This document shows positions 32,925 to 41,913 of a stretch of DNA of 41,913 nucleotides, in pieces. Location: contig RPFO01001075.1 of the NCBI GenBank assembly GCA_009746045.1, positions 854,561 through 896,473 of the forward strand. The letters are read 5' to 3'. The translations under genes and the position numbers were made by a program. Numbering within the stretch: position 1 is the stretch's first letter; every line of letters begins with the position of its first letter. The stretch comes from Mesostigma viride (taxonomy: Eukaryota > Streptophyta > Mesostigmatophyceae > Mesostigmatales > Mesostigmataceae). The notes under the pieces were generated by a model, which made no database searches, was not told the origin of the DNA, and was given only the letters and a program-made list of their open reading frames with translations.

Positions 32925-33395
32925 TGAACCCCCCCTGGGCCTAGCCGGGCACCTGGCCCGCACAGATCAGGTAGACACATCAGATAGACTAGCTGGCACC
33001 AAGCCCGCCCAGCCTGGGCGTTATGTCCTCACCTGGCGTGCCCCAGGCCGCGCGCGGCAGGGCCGCCACCCGTGGACTTTTCGTGATAGACTCGGCATGG
33101 GCATGTGCTACCCTAGACATGACGGGCTCACGCCCGGGCAGCCTCCTGGAATGTCTGTGATATGGAGGCAGATGGTACGCAAGGATAGATGGCAAGTAGT
33201 GATGAAGGAGACCACCCCCAAGTCTGTGGGGGCTCCGCATGTGACCGCGTATGGCATTCACAGCGATTCGGGCCGTGGTGCCCACAACCCTGTAACTAGG
33301 ACCTAGATAGCTTACATAATCCATTCCATCGGCCATGTTCCCCTCCCACTGAGGACTTATGCTCACGTGACGCAGCTATCACGTGTCTATTATTA
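32925..33395 (+). mobile_element. LINE-LC copy with ORF2 C-terminal region
   Basis: Open frame 32869-33306 includes LGLAGHLARTDQVDTSDRL, TWRAPGRARQGRHPWTFRD and IWRQMVRKDRWQVVMKET. This resembles the post-thumb C-terminal region of LINE reverse transcriptases. The 3' UTR ends in CACGTGACGCAGCTATCACGTG (about 33364-33385), a perfect 7-bp stem, then TATTATTAATC. The related copy is at 12785-13295. Confidence 0.72.
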
Positions 33396-33477
33396 ATCAT
33401 GATGGACTAACACTACTCATGCATGGTCGAGACGTAGCCTGCCCATTAGCCTCTGATTTTCTCATTGTTATATGCGG

Positions 33478-34449
33478 CAGTGTTTTTTTTAGTGGCGATA
33501 TGCCGCCAAATGTGGCGGTGTGGCACTTTTTTTGGCAAAATGTGGCGGTGCCACCCACTTTGACGGGGCACCCAAGAAGCCACAATTTGGCCGTGCTGTT
33601 CTACTTTGTAGTTTCGTTTCGCCACAGGGTGGCCGTGCCTGAAGTTCACTCTAGTACAGGCTACGCCACAAGTGGCGGTGTCAGCCGGTCTTCCGGCCGG
33701 CGTTCCGCCACAAGCCTCCCTAGTACTAGAACTACTATGAGTACTACTATGACTGACTGACTTACTGACTGCATAGTGCATGTACGTAGAGCCCGGCCAA
33801 GTGCCAAGTGGCAAGTGGCCCGCTGTCAGAGACCAGAGTGCACTGTGCAGACTGCAGCTTGTGCGCATTTTCTGGCTTCAGCTGGCTGGCGGCCTTGCGC
33901 CTCAGTTATTAAGTCACTCGCCAGCCATACAGTACTGTACTGCATTGACTAATGTGTTTCGACTTTCGGCACTTCAGTAATCGTTTGGTTAAGCAGTGGC
34001 CAGTGGCTGTAGTAGTAATCGTTGTTGTTAATTTACCAAGTACGCCCGGCGCCGATGCCTGAGACGGAGACGCTCGCCCGCCTTGTGTACAGGCATTCAC
34101 GCCTTAAGTTGGGTTCGAGGTTTTTGGTCAACCCAACTTCAGGCGTGAACCCAACTTAAGGCGTGAATGATTCTACTAAATTCTACTTGTTTGAACTTAA
34201 GATAATTAAACATACTATTCTGAACTACTTTGAACTTGGAATGCCAGTACGGCGCCGCGCCGCGCTGACCCCGCTGCCGGTAGGGTCATTTGCTGCACCA
34301 AAAAGCCAGCCCGCCACACGTGGCCGTGCCAAGCCCAATTTTAATTGGCTTAAAGCCACAAATTGGCCGAGTAAACTGAAGTTTTCATAGTTCGAAACGC
34401 CACAAGTGGCCTAGCGCCACTAGTAACGAAAACCTTAAAAAAAACACTG
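33478..34449. mobile_element. Non-autonomous hAT-type DNA transposon (972 bp) with 8-bp TSD
   Basis: Termini CAGTGTTTTTTTTA at the left and its complement TAAAAAAAACACTG (up to two bases) at the right. They are flanked by ATATGCGG at 33470-33477 and 34450-34457. An 8-bp duplication and CAGTG ends are hallmarks of hAT elements. Subterminal words GCCACAAGTGGC and TGGCCGTGCC recur near both ends. No transposase is encoded; the short frames inside are not conserved-looking. Confidence 0.9.
34093..34168. repeat. 23-bp perfect inverted repeat nested in the hAT element
   Basis: Arms 34093-34115 and 34146-34168, beginning CATTCACGCCTTAAGTTGGG. The 30-nt loop carries a further near-copy of the right arm (CAACCCAACTTCAGGCGTGA). 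It could be a small inserted fold-back element. Confidence 0.9.
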
Positions 34450-34457
34450 ATATGCGG

Positions 34458-34757
34458 GTAGCAGTATATTAGGTAGAATAGTACGTGAGGAGCATAGCCC
34501 TCAGCCATATTCTCTTGAGGGTTACATGTATGTTCCATGATGCGTCAACCCTGGTACTCATGCCTACTTGATGAGACCGCCAGAGCAGCGAGGGCACGTG
34601 GGTCGTGGGGTGACGTTCTCGTGGCAAGGGGACGTCTCTACACCCCCGCATGCCTGCGTTCACCACGGTTTATCGCGCATATATATTGCACATGCACACC
34701 CGCATCCTCGCGCAGCCCCTGTCCCTGCCCCGCCCTTGCCCTTGCGTGTGCTGGCAT
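34458..34757. other. Downstream region of the carboxypeptidase gene
   Basis: Should hold the 3' UTR of the minus-strand gene. On that strand TGTAA, a usual green-algal polyadenylation signal, occurs at about 34526-34522, some 230 nt past the stop. No other feature. Confidence 0.4.
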
Positions 34758-36911
34758 CTACTTGCTGGCGCCCCGCTTCATGCGCAGGAGCGCACGCCGG
34801 TGGATCAGCCGCTTGTCCGCCACCACCAGCGCCAGAAACGTGATGCATACAAAGCTGATGGCCACCCAGGACATCATGCCGTAGGCAATGTGCATGCCAC
34901 CGACCAGCTCGTGCTTGCGGCCATGCATGTCCATGATCGCTGCAGTAATGACAGGGGGAGGAAAGGACAAGTCTGGCGGGCCAGGGTGTGCGGACAGATC
35001 ACCCGCGGCCATGCGCCGGTCATATGCTGCTGCCGCCCTCTGTGTGCCGCTCCCAGTGCCCATGTGGCCAATGCTGGCATCGGCACCCAGCGGCACGCCC
35101 TGGTGGCTATCCTGCTGGGCCGTGGAAGCCCCCTTGGCCTCACTACCCCCTGTGGTGCCCCCCCCACCTTCCTCCCCTTGTGGGACGGGTCGTGCGGTGC
35201 GCACCACATGGCCTGCGAGACCCAGCGGGACCACCACCCCTTGGCCCCTCCCCGCCGCCATGCGCTGCCGCTCGAAACGATCGCGCAGCTGCAAGTAGAA
35301 CGCGCCCACGCCATCGACGGGGGGAAGCGGGACCGCCACGCCCCCTGCCAATGGCGGCGGTAGACGCAACTCCGGCGGCTGCTTGACGCGTGTGCGGCGT
35401 GCCCTTTCACCGGGCGGTGAGGGCCCTGATGCCGCCCCCCGCACCAGGTGGGCCCCCGTGCCCTGGCGGGCAAGCGCGGTGGTGCCCGCGTTGGCCAGCA
35501 CGCCTACGCCCGGGGCGCCACTCGCGGCCCTGCCCTTGCTCTCAGCCACCAGCACAAAGTTGACCACCGTGCCGTCGAGCGGCATGAGCGCGGTCGCGTT
35601 AGCATCCGGCGGCGCAGGGTTGGGCACCGCGCGTGCACCCTCGGCGGTGACCAGGGTGATGGAAAGGCCCGGTGGCTGGGGGGGCACCACCACGGTGGCG
35701 GAGGCGGGCGCGTGGCCGGGTGCGGACGCCGTGAGTGTGTACGTCCCCGGTGCCAGCAGGCGGTAGTAGTCCCCAAACACCTGCCCTGCGCTCACGTCGT
35801 GGGCGATGCCTGCCACGCGCACGGTCGCACCCCGCAGCGGCGCCCCCCCCCTGGCTGCGGACGTCACGGTGCCGCGCACGCCCGAGCGCGCCGCGTGCGC
35901 CAGCAGTGCCATCATGGAGGGGCGGTGCTGCTGCCACTGGGCACTCAGCGTGGCCGCGGGGGGCCACTTGGTGTCGCACATCTCGACGGTGATGTCCATG
36001 GAGCCGGCCACCAGGTAGTTCCAGTCCTGCATGCCGCCCCACAAGGGGTACCACGCCGCCCCGTTGGTGATGCCCCCGGCAAACTCGCGCGAGGCGTGCA
36101 TCAGCGGGTGCGCACGCGCGTACGTTTCTGCCAGCAGCCGGAACGCTGCGTCGTCGGGGCACGCCGCGTAGTACCCGCGACCATCCGGCGTGCCGTCCCA
36201 GGGGTAGTTGGCCACCAGTGCGCCCTCGTGGAAGCTGGCCGACACCACCGTGCGGTGCGAGAGAGAGAAGTTCATCACCGCCAGCGTCTCAGGCTGGTGG
36301 CGGCCGGGCACCGGGCGCAGGCCACCGCGGAACTGGTCGGGGAAGTCGCGGTTGAGGTCGCGGCCGGCCGCGTTGCCGCGCGTGTGCCGCTTGAAGCCGT
36401 CCGGGTTCAGCGCGGGGAGCAGGAAAACGTGCAGGCCACGCACCAGGCGCGTCACCTCGTCATCCACTCCGTACTGGCCGCACAGGTACTCGGCGAACGC
36501 AAGCAGAAGCTGCCGGCCCAGCGGCTCGTCCCCATGCACGCCGCCCACCAGCTTGACGCCTGGCTCCGGCTCGGGGTGCCCCGGCTGGTCCGACAGCTCC
36601 ACCACCCACAGATCCACGCCGTCTACGCTCTTCCCGATGCTGCGCAGCTGCGCGATGTGGCCGCACCGCTGGACAAAGCCTTTGAGGTAGGCCTCCAACT
36701 GAGCATTGTCGTAGTACCGGAGTATTAGGTCCCTCAAAATGCCGGATTCGTCGCGCCTCTCAGCAGCCTGCCTCGGCGATATCTCTCCATGTGTATCTTG
36801 TTCAGCACGACTCTCTGCCAGCAAAAACCCTGGTCCTAGACGCGCGCATATGATTGCAACCGTTAGCAAGTTCCAGAATCGGCCGCCATTGCGAGCACTG
36901 GTCGGTACCAT
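34758..36911 (-). CDS. M14 metallocarboxypeptidase (CPD/SOL1-like), membrane-anchored
   Basis: 717 residues, intronless. Residues 13-32 form a likely signal peptide. The peptidase domain has GGVHGDEPLG (zinc ligands H126, E129), LLPALNPDGF, GRDLNRDFPDQF (N187, R188), SASFHEGALVANYPWD (zinc ligand H228), NGAAWYPLWGGMQDWNYL (Y299) and DITVEMCDTKWP (catalytic E310), so the active site looks complete. A transthyretin-like domain follows (about 345-410: GVRGTVTSAARGGAPLRGATV...GTYTLTASAPGH), typical of the M14B regulatory group (CPD, CPE, plant SOL1). Next is a long Pro/Gly/Ala-rich linker (about 420-670), a transmembrane helix (about 676-699) and a basic tail KRLIHRRALLRMKRGASK. It probably trims C-terminal Arg/Lys from secreted peptides in the secretory pathway; plant SOL1 does this to CLE precursors. 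The ATG at 36911 opens the signal peptide; the stop is TAG. Confidence 0.93.
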   Translation of the reverse strand: MVPTSARNGGRFWNLLTVAIICARLGPGFLLAESRAEQDTHGEISPRQAAERRDESGILRDLILRYYDNAQLEAYLKGFVQRCGHIAQLRSIGKSVDGVDLWVVELSDQPGHPEPEPGVKLVGGVHGDEPLGRQLLLAFAEYLCGQYGVDDEVTRLVRGLHVFLLPALNPDGFKRHTRGNAAGRDLNRDFPDQFRGGLRPVPGRHQPETLAVMNFSLSHRTVVSASFHEGALVANYPWDGTPDGRGYYAACPDDAAFRLLAETYARAHPLMHASREFAGGITNGAAWYPLWGGMQDWNYLVAGSMDITVEMCDTKWPPAATLSAQWQQHRPSMMALLAHAARSGVRGTVTSAARGGAPLRGATVRVAGIAHDVSAGQVFGDYYRLLAPGTYTLTASAPGHAPASATVVVPPQPPGLSITLVTAEGARAVPNPAPPDANATALMPLDGTVVNFVLVAESKGRAASGAPGVGVLANAGTTALARQGTGAHLVRGAASGPSPPGERARRTRVKQPPELRLPPPLAGGVAVPLPPVDGVGAFYLQLRDRFERQRMAAGRGQGVVVPLGLAGHVVRTARPVPQGEEGGGGTTGGSEAKGASTAQQDSHQGVPLGADASIGHMGTGSGTQRAAAAYDRRMAAGDLSAHPGPPDLSFPPPVITAAIMDMHGRKHELVGGMHIAYGMMSWVAISFVCITFLALVVADKRLIHRRALLRMKRGASK

Positions 36912-37475
36912 CAGGCACCGATAATCCGGTAGCTGCTAGCCTTTACAAGGCCTTACGAATAAGCACATGACAAGGGAATGGTGCAGATGTCAAATTGCAG
37001 CAATGCATCTCCGGTGGATTTCCTGGTAAGATCACCTGCCGTCAACCGAACTCGGCACTAGCCCTGGCAGGTTCACACAGGTACAGACATGGGGCGCGCA
37101 TGTCCGCCAGTCCGCCGGTCAGGAGGTTGCTGTGTAACGCTGCTTATGGGAATCATCGAGATACTTTGCACGTCTGGTCACTCGTCGAGGCAGCAAATTG
37201 GCCGCTAAGCATGCATGGAAATGTCGATATCCTTGTACTTTCTGCTTGACAGCTGCACGTGCTCACAGAAATAAGCTTATCGGGAAAGAGTTTCAAGTTT
37301 CAGCCGTTAATATAAGCGATACCGCTTATACAGAGGAGGTCTTCACTTCTTCCCCGGTGTTTTGCTGTTGATTTAAGACTCAGGAAAGGAGCACAATGTT
37401 TTCACTTTCCAGGTTAGGGGAACACGAACGTATGGTGAGCGTGGTGCGCGCATGGTGCCTCAGCCTGGCGAGAAC
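36912..37475. other. Upstream region of the carboxypeptidase gene
   Basis: Promoter side of the minus-strand gene. No clear motif seen. An 84-codon open frame at 36995-37249 has no supporting features. Confidence 0.45.
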
Positions 37476-37967
37476 AACACACAACAACAACAACAACTCA
37501 AGTAATTTCAATATTGGTCCATCTAATCAATCCTTCTTCAATACTCGCATCTAACATCGAATAACAACAACAACAACAAAACAACAACAACAACAACAAC
37601 AAGCGGACTGCAGTAAGGGCCACGTGTCGGTGCTTTGGTTTTCAGGAATCGAACAATCCTATAAACTTGGCTGATTGGCTACAATCGAATACCAGATACT
37701 CCTCATTTTTTGGCACACCTGGGTCACCTTAACTGTTATATGGAAATAAACTAACACCCATTTCACCGGAATACCAGATACTCCTCATTGCTGCCAATTG
37801 TTGTTGACTTGTTGTTGCTGTTGCCCACGCCGCACATGGGCAGCAGAGATTCTGTGAATCTGCAGCCCATGTGCGGCGACAGAATCTCTGCTGCCCATGT
37901 GCGGCGTTGAGTTGAGTTGAGTTGAGTTGAGTTGAGTTTATTCCCGCGCCCATGTGCGGCGTGGGTG

Positions 37968-38000
<33 letters not shown>

Positions 38001-38005
38001 GATAC
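37476..38005. repeat. CAA repeats, (GAGTT)n and a fold-back palindrome
   Basis: CAA tracts at 37480-37500, 37562-37605 and 37968-38001; (GAGTT)n at 37908-37938. A 28-bp perfect inverted repeat has arms 37828-37855 and 37879-37906, beginning CGCCGCACATGGGCAGCAGA. An outer weaker pair joins GTTGTTGCTGTTGCCCACGC (about 37811-37830) to CGTGGGTGACAACAACAAC (about 37960-37980). The direct repeat ACCAGATACTCCTCATT occurs near 37690 and 37773. Confidence 0.88.
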
Positions 38006-38444
38006 TCCAAGATCTCTTATTTTCTTGGCTGAACAGCTTGGCTCACTTGGCTGGTTTGTTGCCGGCTTGCCGCATCGTGTGCGGCCTGCGGAGTGCCTCC
38101 CGTTGGCAATTGGCGTACGTCAGTAAACACCACATTGACGAGCACTTGCTGGACATGGCAGCCGAAGTGGGCGACAAAGAGTGCGCAGGATTACAGTGTA
38201 GCCCTTTTCTAAACAGGGAAACACGAAGCCGCATGAACGGTGAAATAAATACGGTGCAGTGCTTAAAAGATCAGCTTGTATGTAGTGGCAAATTTTGCGC
38301 ATGTGCAGGCCCAGCACGGGAAAAGGAGCGACAGCTCCGGTTAGATGCGCTGGTTGATGCGCTCTACGATTTCGTAATCTTCAAGTGTCGGTCTTGATTC
38401 ACAAAATTTGCGTGGCCAATCGATTTTGACGTGTTCGGTAACAA
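38006..38444. other. 5' flank of the HPAT-like gene
   Basis: Presumed promoter and 5' UTR. Short open frames overlap but no recognised domain or core promoter element was found. Confidence 0.4.
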
Positions 38445-40829
38445 ATGCGAGGCCCTCCTGGACGCGGCAAGCAAGCGGGAGTTGTAGGACTCCTGCTGAT
38501 ATTGGCGTTTGGCTTTTTAATTGGATTTTTCGGCACCCACCTTTTCGTGGCTTACGCACGCTTCGTCATGCCTGGCTTCGCCGGGGGTTCGCACGGTAGC
38601 AGCTCCATTGGGTCTAGCCTCCCAACGGTTATGTGGGGCTCTAGAATGCCCAGTGTGGGCCCAGGCCCTGGGGCCGTAGACGATAAACTGGCGCTAGACC
38701 CCGCGCAAGACTTTCACCGGCGGAAACCGAACCTGACCCCGGGGGCGCAGCAAGCCGTCCAAGCGGTGCCGAAGCAACTGCCAGCCGCGACGCTCACGTC
38801 AAGCTCGGCAGAATTGAGCCATCGGCCCCCTGGCGGGAGGAAGCAGGGTATCCACATGGTTGTGACCACCAACGGCAATGTGTACATGAACTGGCAGACG
38901 AGGATCCTGTACAAAAGCTTCCTGCACCAGGCGCAGGCCCCCGGGAGCGGCTTGATGGCATTCACTCGCATCCTTCACCGAACGTGAGTGCTGGATGCCC
39001 TGTTCCCACGACCCCGCGTGCACCACCCTCCCTAAACGCGGCGCTTGTCTCTTTCGACATCCTGTCGTGTGCATTCCCCCGGAACATAGCCCAGGCGCCA
39101 CGTGTCACTTGCCAGCCCTTGGGGCATCGCTACCCTCTTCCTGGCCTAAAACCCTCTTGGCGCGTGCCCTCTCCCTTGCACCCCCACCCCTTTCACCCCC
39201 CCTCCTCCATCCCCCCTCCTCCATCCCCCCTCCTCCATCCCCCCTCCTCCATCCCCCCTCCTCCATCCCCCCTCCTCCATCCCCCCTCCTCCATCCCCAC
39301 TCCTCCATCCCCACTCCTCCATCCCCACTCCTCCATCCCCCTCCTCCATCCCCCCTCCTCCATCCCCCTCCTCCATCCCCCCTCCTCCATCCCCCCTCCT
39401 CCATCCCCCTCCTCCATCCCCCTCCTCCATCCCCCTCCTCCATCCCCCTCCTCCTCCCCCTCCTCCATCCCCCCTCCTCCATCTCCCCTCCTCCATCCCC
39501 CCTCCCCCCCCCTCCATCCCCCCTCCTCCACCCCCCTCCTCCACCCCCCTCCTCCATCCCCCTCCTCCATCCCCCTCCTCCATCCCCCCTCCTCCATCCC
39601 CCTCCTCCATCCCCTTCCTCCACCCCCCACCTCCATCCCCCCTCCTCCACCCCCTCCTCCATCCCTCCTCGTCCATCCCCCTCCTCCATCCCCCCTCCTC
39701 CATCCTCCCTCCTCCCTCCCCCTCCTCCACCCCCCCTCCTCCACCCCCTCCTCCATGCCCCTCTTCCCTCCCCCTCCTCCATCCCCTCCTCCTCCCCCCT
39801 CCTCCATCCCCCTCCTCCATTCCCCCTCCTCCATCCCCCTGCTTCATCCCCCTCCTCCACCCCCCCTCTTGCGCCCCTCCTCTTGCTGCTTGCGTCCAGT
39901 GTGTGGGTCATGTTCCTGTGAGGTGTGGCACCGCGCTGCCCGCCAACCCCCCCACGCGCTCCCCCACACTCTCCCTATGTCCCCCCCTTCCCCTCTTCCC
40001 CTCCTCCCCTCCTCCCCTCCTCCCTCCTCCCCTCCTCCCCTCCTCCCCTCCTCCCCTCCTCCCCTCCTCCCCTCCTCCCCTCCTCCCCTCCTCCTCCCCT
40101 CCTCCCCTCCTCCCTCCTCCCCTCCTCCCCTCCTCCCCTCCTCCCTCCTCCCTCCTCCCCTCCTCCCCTCCTCCCTCCTCCCCTCCTCCCCTCCTCCCCT
40201 CCTCCCTCCTCCCCTCCTCCCCTCCTCCCCTCCTCCCCTCCTCCCTCCTCCCCTCCTCCCTCCTCCCCTCCTCCCCTCCTCCCTCCTCCCCTCCTCCCCT
40301 CCTCCCCTCCTCCCCTCCTCCCCTCCTCCCCTCCTCCCCTCCTCCCCTCCTCCCTCCTCCCCTCCTCCCCTCCTCCCCTCCTCCCCTCCCCTCCTCCCCT
40401 CCTCCCCTCCTCCCTCCTCCCCTCCTCCCCTCCTCCCCTCCTCCCTCCTCCCCTCCTCCCCTCCTCCCCTCCTCCCCTCCTCCCCTCCTCCCCTCCTCCC
40501 CTCCTCCCCTCCTCCCTCCTCCCTCCTCCCCTCCCCCTCCTCCCTCCTCCTCCTCCTCCCCTCCTCCCCTCCTCCCTCTCCCCTCCTCCCCTCCTCCCCT
40601 CCTCCCCTCCTCCCCTCCTCCCCTCCTCCCCTCCCTCCTCCCTCCCCCCCCCCCCCCCCCTTTTGGCCGCAGCACACCCGACGAGCTAATGGAGGACATG
40701 TTCACCTTCCCCCCTCCCCCTTTCCCTCCTCCCCTCCTCCCCCCCACCCCTTCTGGCCGCAGCACGCCCGACGAGCTGATGGAAGACATGCCCACCTTCC
40801 GTGTAAACCCGCTGCACCCGGACTGCGAG
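38445..40829 (+). CDS. Hydroxyproline O-arabinosyltransferase-like protein, N-terminal part (gene continues)
   Basis: Exon 1 (38445-38983) encodes a short basic N-terminus, a signal anchor (about residues 12-38), a stem, and then HMVVTTNGNVYMNWQTRILYKSF...GSGLMAFTRILHR (about 137-179). This matches the start of the catalytic domain of plant HPAT proteins. A GTGAGT donor is at 38984. Exon 2 begins after TTCTGGCCGCAG at 40763, in matching phase, and reads TPDELMEDMPTFRVNPLHPD, the next HPAT segment. Its end is put at 40829 (GAG before GTCTGG), which is uncertain. HPATs add arabinose to hydroxyproline in the Golgi, on extensins and signal peptides. Later conserved parts (RGY..LNRP and the acidic sugar-nucleotide site) are not in the window. 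Intron 1 is about 1.78 kb and almost all CT repeats. Confidence 0.8.
39189..40660 (+). repeat. 1.5-kb polypyrimidine tract filling HPAT-like intron 1
   Basis: Two blocks: (CCCCCTCCTCCAT)n-type units at about 39189-39880, and (CCCCTCCT)n/(CCCTCCT)n at about 39980-40640. A short unique piece lies between (39885-39975). The strand is C/T throughout, and hence purine-only on the other strand. Long Pro/Leu/Ser or Gly/Glu frames across it are artefacts. Confidence 0.95.
40655..40800 (+). repeat. 90-bp duplication of the exon 2 splice acceptor (HPAT-like gene)
   Basis: GGCCGCAG followed by CAC(A/G)CCCGACGAGCT(A/G)ATGGA and GACATG occurs with AG at 40671-40672 and again at 40761-40762. The distance is exactly 90 bp and the frame between stays open. 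Use of the first acceptor would insert 30 residues, including TPDELMEDM a second time and a proline-rich linker. Confidence 0.88.
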
Positions 40830-40929
40830 GTCTGGTGCGACTTTCCCGTGCCGACCGCGCGACCGCCTTCCGCGTGGATGAGGACTGCCGACGCACAGCA
40901 GTGCGGTGGGTGGCGGCGCAGCAATACTA

Positions 40930-41515
40930 GCGCAGCAGTGTGGTGGGTGGGATGGGGTGGGTGGGGTGGGTGGGGTGGGGTGGGGTGGGGTGGGTGGGGT
41001 GGGGTGGGGTGGGGTGAGGTGGGGTGGGGTGGGGTGGGGTGGGGTGGGGTGGGTGGGGTGGGGTGGGGTGGGGTGGGGTGGGGTGGGGTGGGTGGTGGGG
41101 TGGGTGGGGTGGGGTGGGGTGGGGTGGGGTGGGGTGGGGTGGGGTGGGGTGGGTGGGGTGGGTGGGTGGGTGGGGTGGGTGGGGTGGGGTGGGGTGGGGT
41201 GGGGTGGGTGGGGTGGGTGGGGTGGGGTGGGGTGGGGTGGGGTGGGTGGGGTGGGGTGAGGTGGGGTGGGGGTGGGGTGGGGTGGGGTGGGGTGGGGTGG
41301 GTGGGGTGGGGTGGGGTGGGGTGGGGTGGGGTGGGGTGGGGTGGGGGGTGGGGTGGGTGGGGTGGGGTGGGTGGGGTGGGGTGGGGTGGGATGGGGTGGG
41401 TGGGTGGGGTGGGGTGGGGTGGGTGGGGTGGGGTGGGTGGGGTGGGGTGGGTGGGGGTGGGGTGGGGGGTGTGGGGTGTGGGGTGGGGGTGGAGTGTGTG
41501 TGTGGGGGGGGGGGG
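40930..41515 (+). repeat. (GGGGT)n/(GGGT)n G-rich array
   Basis: About 585 bp of GGGGT and GGGTG units on the sense strand of the HPAT-like gene, probably within intron 2. It has dozens of G-runs of three or more and could form G-quadruplexes in DNA and in the transcript. Glycine/valine/tryptophan frames are artefacts. Confidence 0.95.
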
Positions 41516-41744
41516 GGAAGGGGTTCGGTGCACCCCTATGTGGCCTGCGCTCAGCACCTCGCGTGCGTGTGTGCTCGCGTGGATGCTGTCCCCCTGTCGG
41601 CTGTTGGCCACAACAGTGGGGGCAGGGCTAGCATCCCATGCCCCTTGTGGGATGCCATGACTTGCTCGCAGCAGCATGACAGAGGCAATTTGTGGGTGTG
41701 GAGGCTTTCAGTTGTTTTCTATTTGTGCCCCATGGCAGCATAAA
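41516..41744. other. Unique segment between two repeat arrays, likely intronic
   Basis: I looked for the next HPAT exon (RGY followed by LNRP) in three frames and did not find it. No other feature. Confidence 0.45.
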
Positions 41745-41913
41745 CCCTTACCCCCCTTTCCCCCCCTTTCCCCCCCTTTCCCCCCCTTTCCCCCTCTTTT
41801 CCCCCCTTTCCCCCCTTTCCCCCCTTTCCCCCTTTCCCCCCCTTCCCCCCCTTTTCCCCCCTTTCCCCCCTTTCCCCCCTTTCCCCCTTTCCCCCCCCTT
41901 TCCCCCCCTTTCC
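41745..41913. repeat. (CCCCCCTTT)n-type array at window end
   Basis: C-runs of five to eight alternating with T-runs of two to four, running off the end of the window. It does not match TTTAGGG or TTTTAGGG telomere repeats. Confidence 0.95.

Noticed and set aside
35448-36728. 426-residue plus-strand frame
   Set aside because: Antisense shadow of the GC-rich carboxypeptidase gene.
38984-41743. Pro/Leu/Ser, Gly/Glu and Gly/Trp/Val proteins of up to 650 residues
   Set aside because: Low-complexity intron arrays; the real exon phases of the HPAT-like gene cross them by splicing.

Overview
This is nuclear DNA of a eukaryote, most likely a green alga (Viridiplantae, probably a chlorophyte). Three kinds of evidence support this: spliceosomal introns with GTGAGT/GTATGT donors; genes for a GT34 glycosyltransferase, a hydroxyproline O-arabinosyltransferase-like protein and a SOL1-like M14 carboxypeptidase, a set typical of plant and algal cell-wall or secretory glycobiology; and a microalgal-type fatty acid elongase with a QxxHH box. 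Standard stop codons are used (TGA and TAG both end intact genes). The species cannot be named from the sequence.

Layout. 1-6352: a microsatellite, then a six-exon GT34 glycosyltransferase on the minus strand whose exon phases all agree (475 residues). 6353-10225: a divergent spacer, an elongase gene on the plus strand, and non-coding DNA. 10226-34457: about 24 kb of nested mobile elements. 34758-36911: an intronless minus-strand carboxypeptidase with a transthyretin-like domain and a C-terminal membrane anchor. 37476-38005: CAA repeats and a fold-back palindrome. 38445-end: the start of a HPAT-like gene, whose introns are almost wholly low-complexity DNA; the window ends inside it.

The mobile region has a readable insertion history. 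Four LINE 3'-end families, called here LA, LB, LC and LD, each end in a short hairpin followed by an AT-rich microsatellite tail. Family LA is present as about 2.0-kb full-length units carrying 5' UTR, an L1-ORF1p-like gene and 3' UTR, but no reverse transcriptase: an ORF1-only 'half-LINE'. Two such units have clear target-site duplications (14 bp around 19423-21420, 10 bp around 30222-32211). A decayed copy at 14604-16311 joins the same ORF1 end to a reverse transcriptase with a damaged YADD box, which ties the ORF1 gene to a LINE lineage.

The largest structure is a candidate 12.4-kb CACTA-like DNA transposon (16440-28864). It has about 56-bp terminal inverted repeats beginning CACTATAC and interrupts one LB copy, whose halves lie on either side (16312-16439 and 28865-about 29160). 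It carries a decayed zinc-finger-like gene, LINE insertions, palindromic higher-order repeats and several minisatellites. No transposase was recognised in it. A separate 972-bp hAT-type non-autonomous element (33478-34449) has an exact 8-bp target-site duplication.

The host genes are not an operon. Three of the four (GT34, HPAT-like, carboxypeptidase) would act in the secretory pathway, and the elongase in the ER membrane. Splice-site regions are duplicated in two of them: three tandem donors in GT34 and two in-frame acceptors in the HPAT-like gene.
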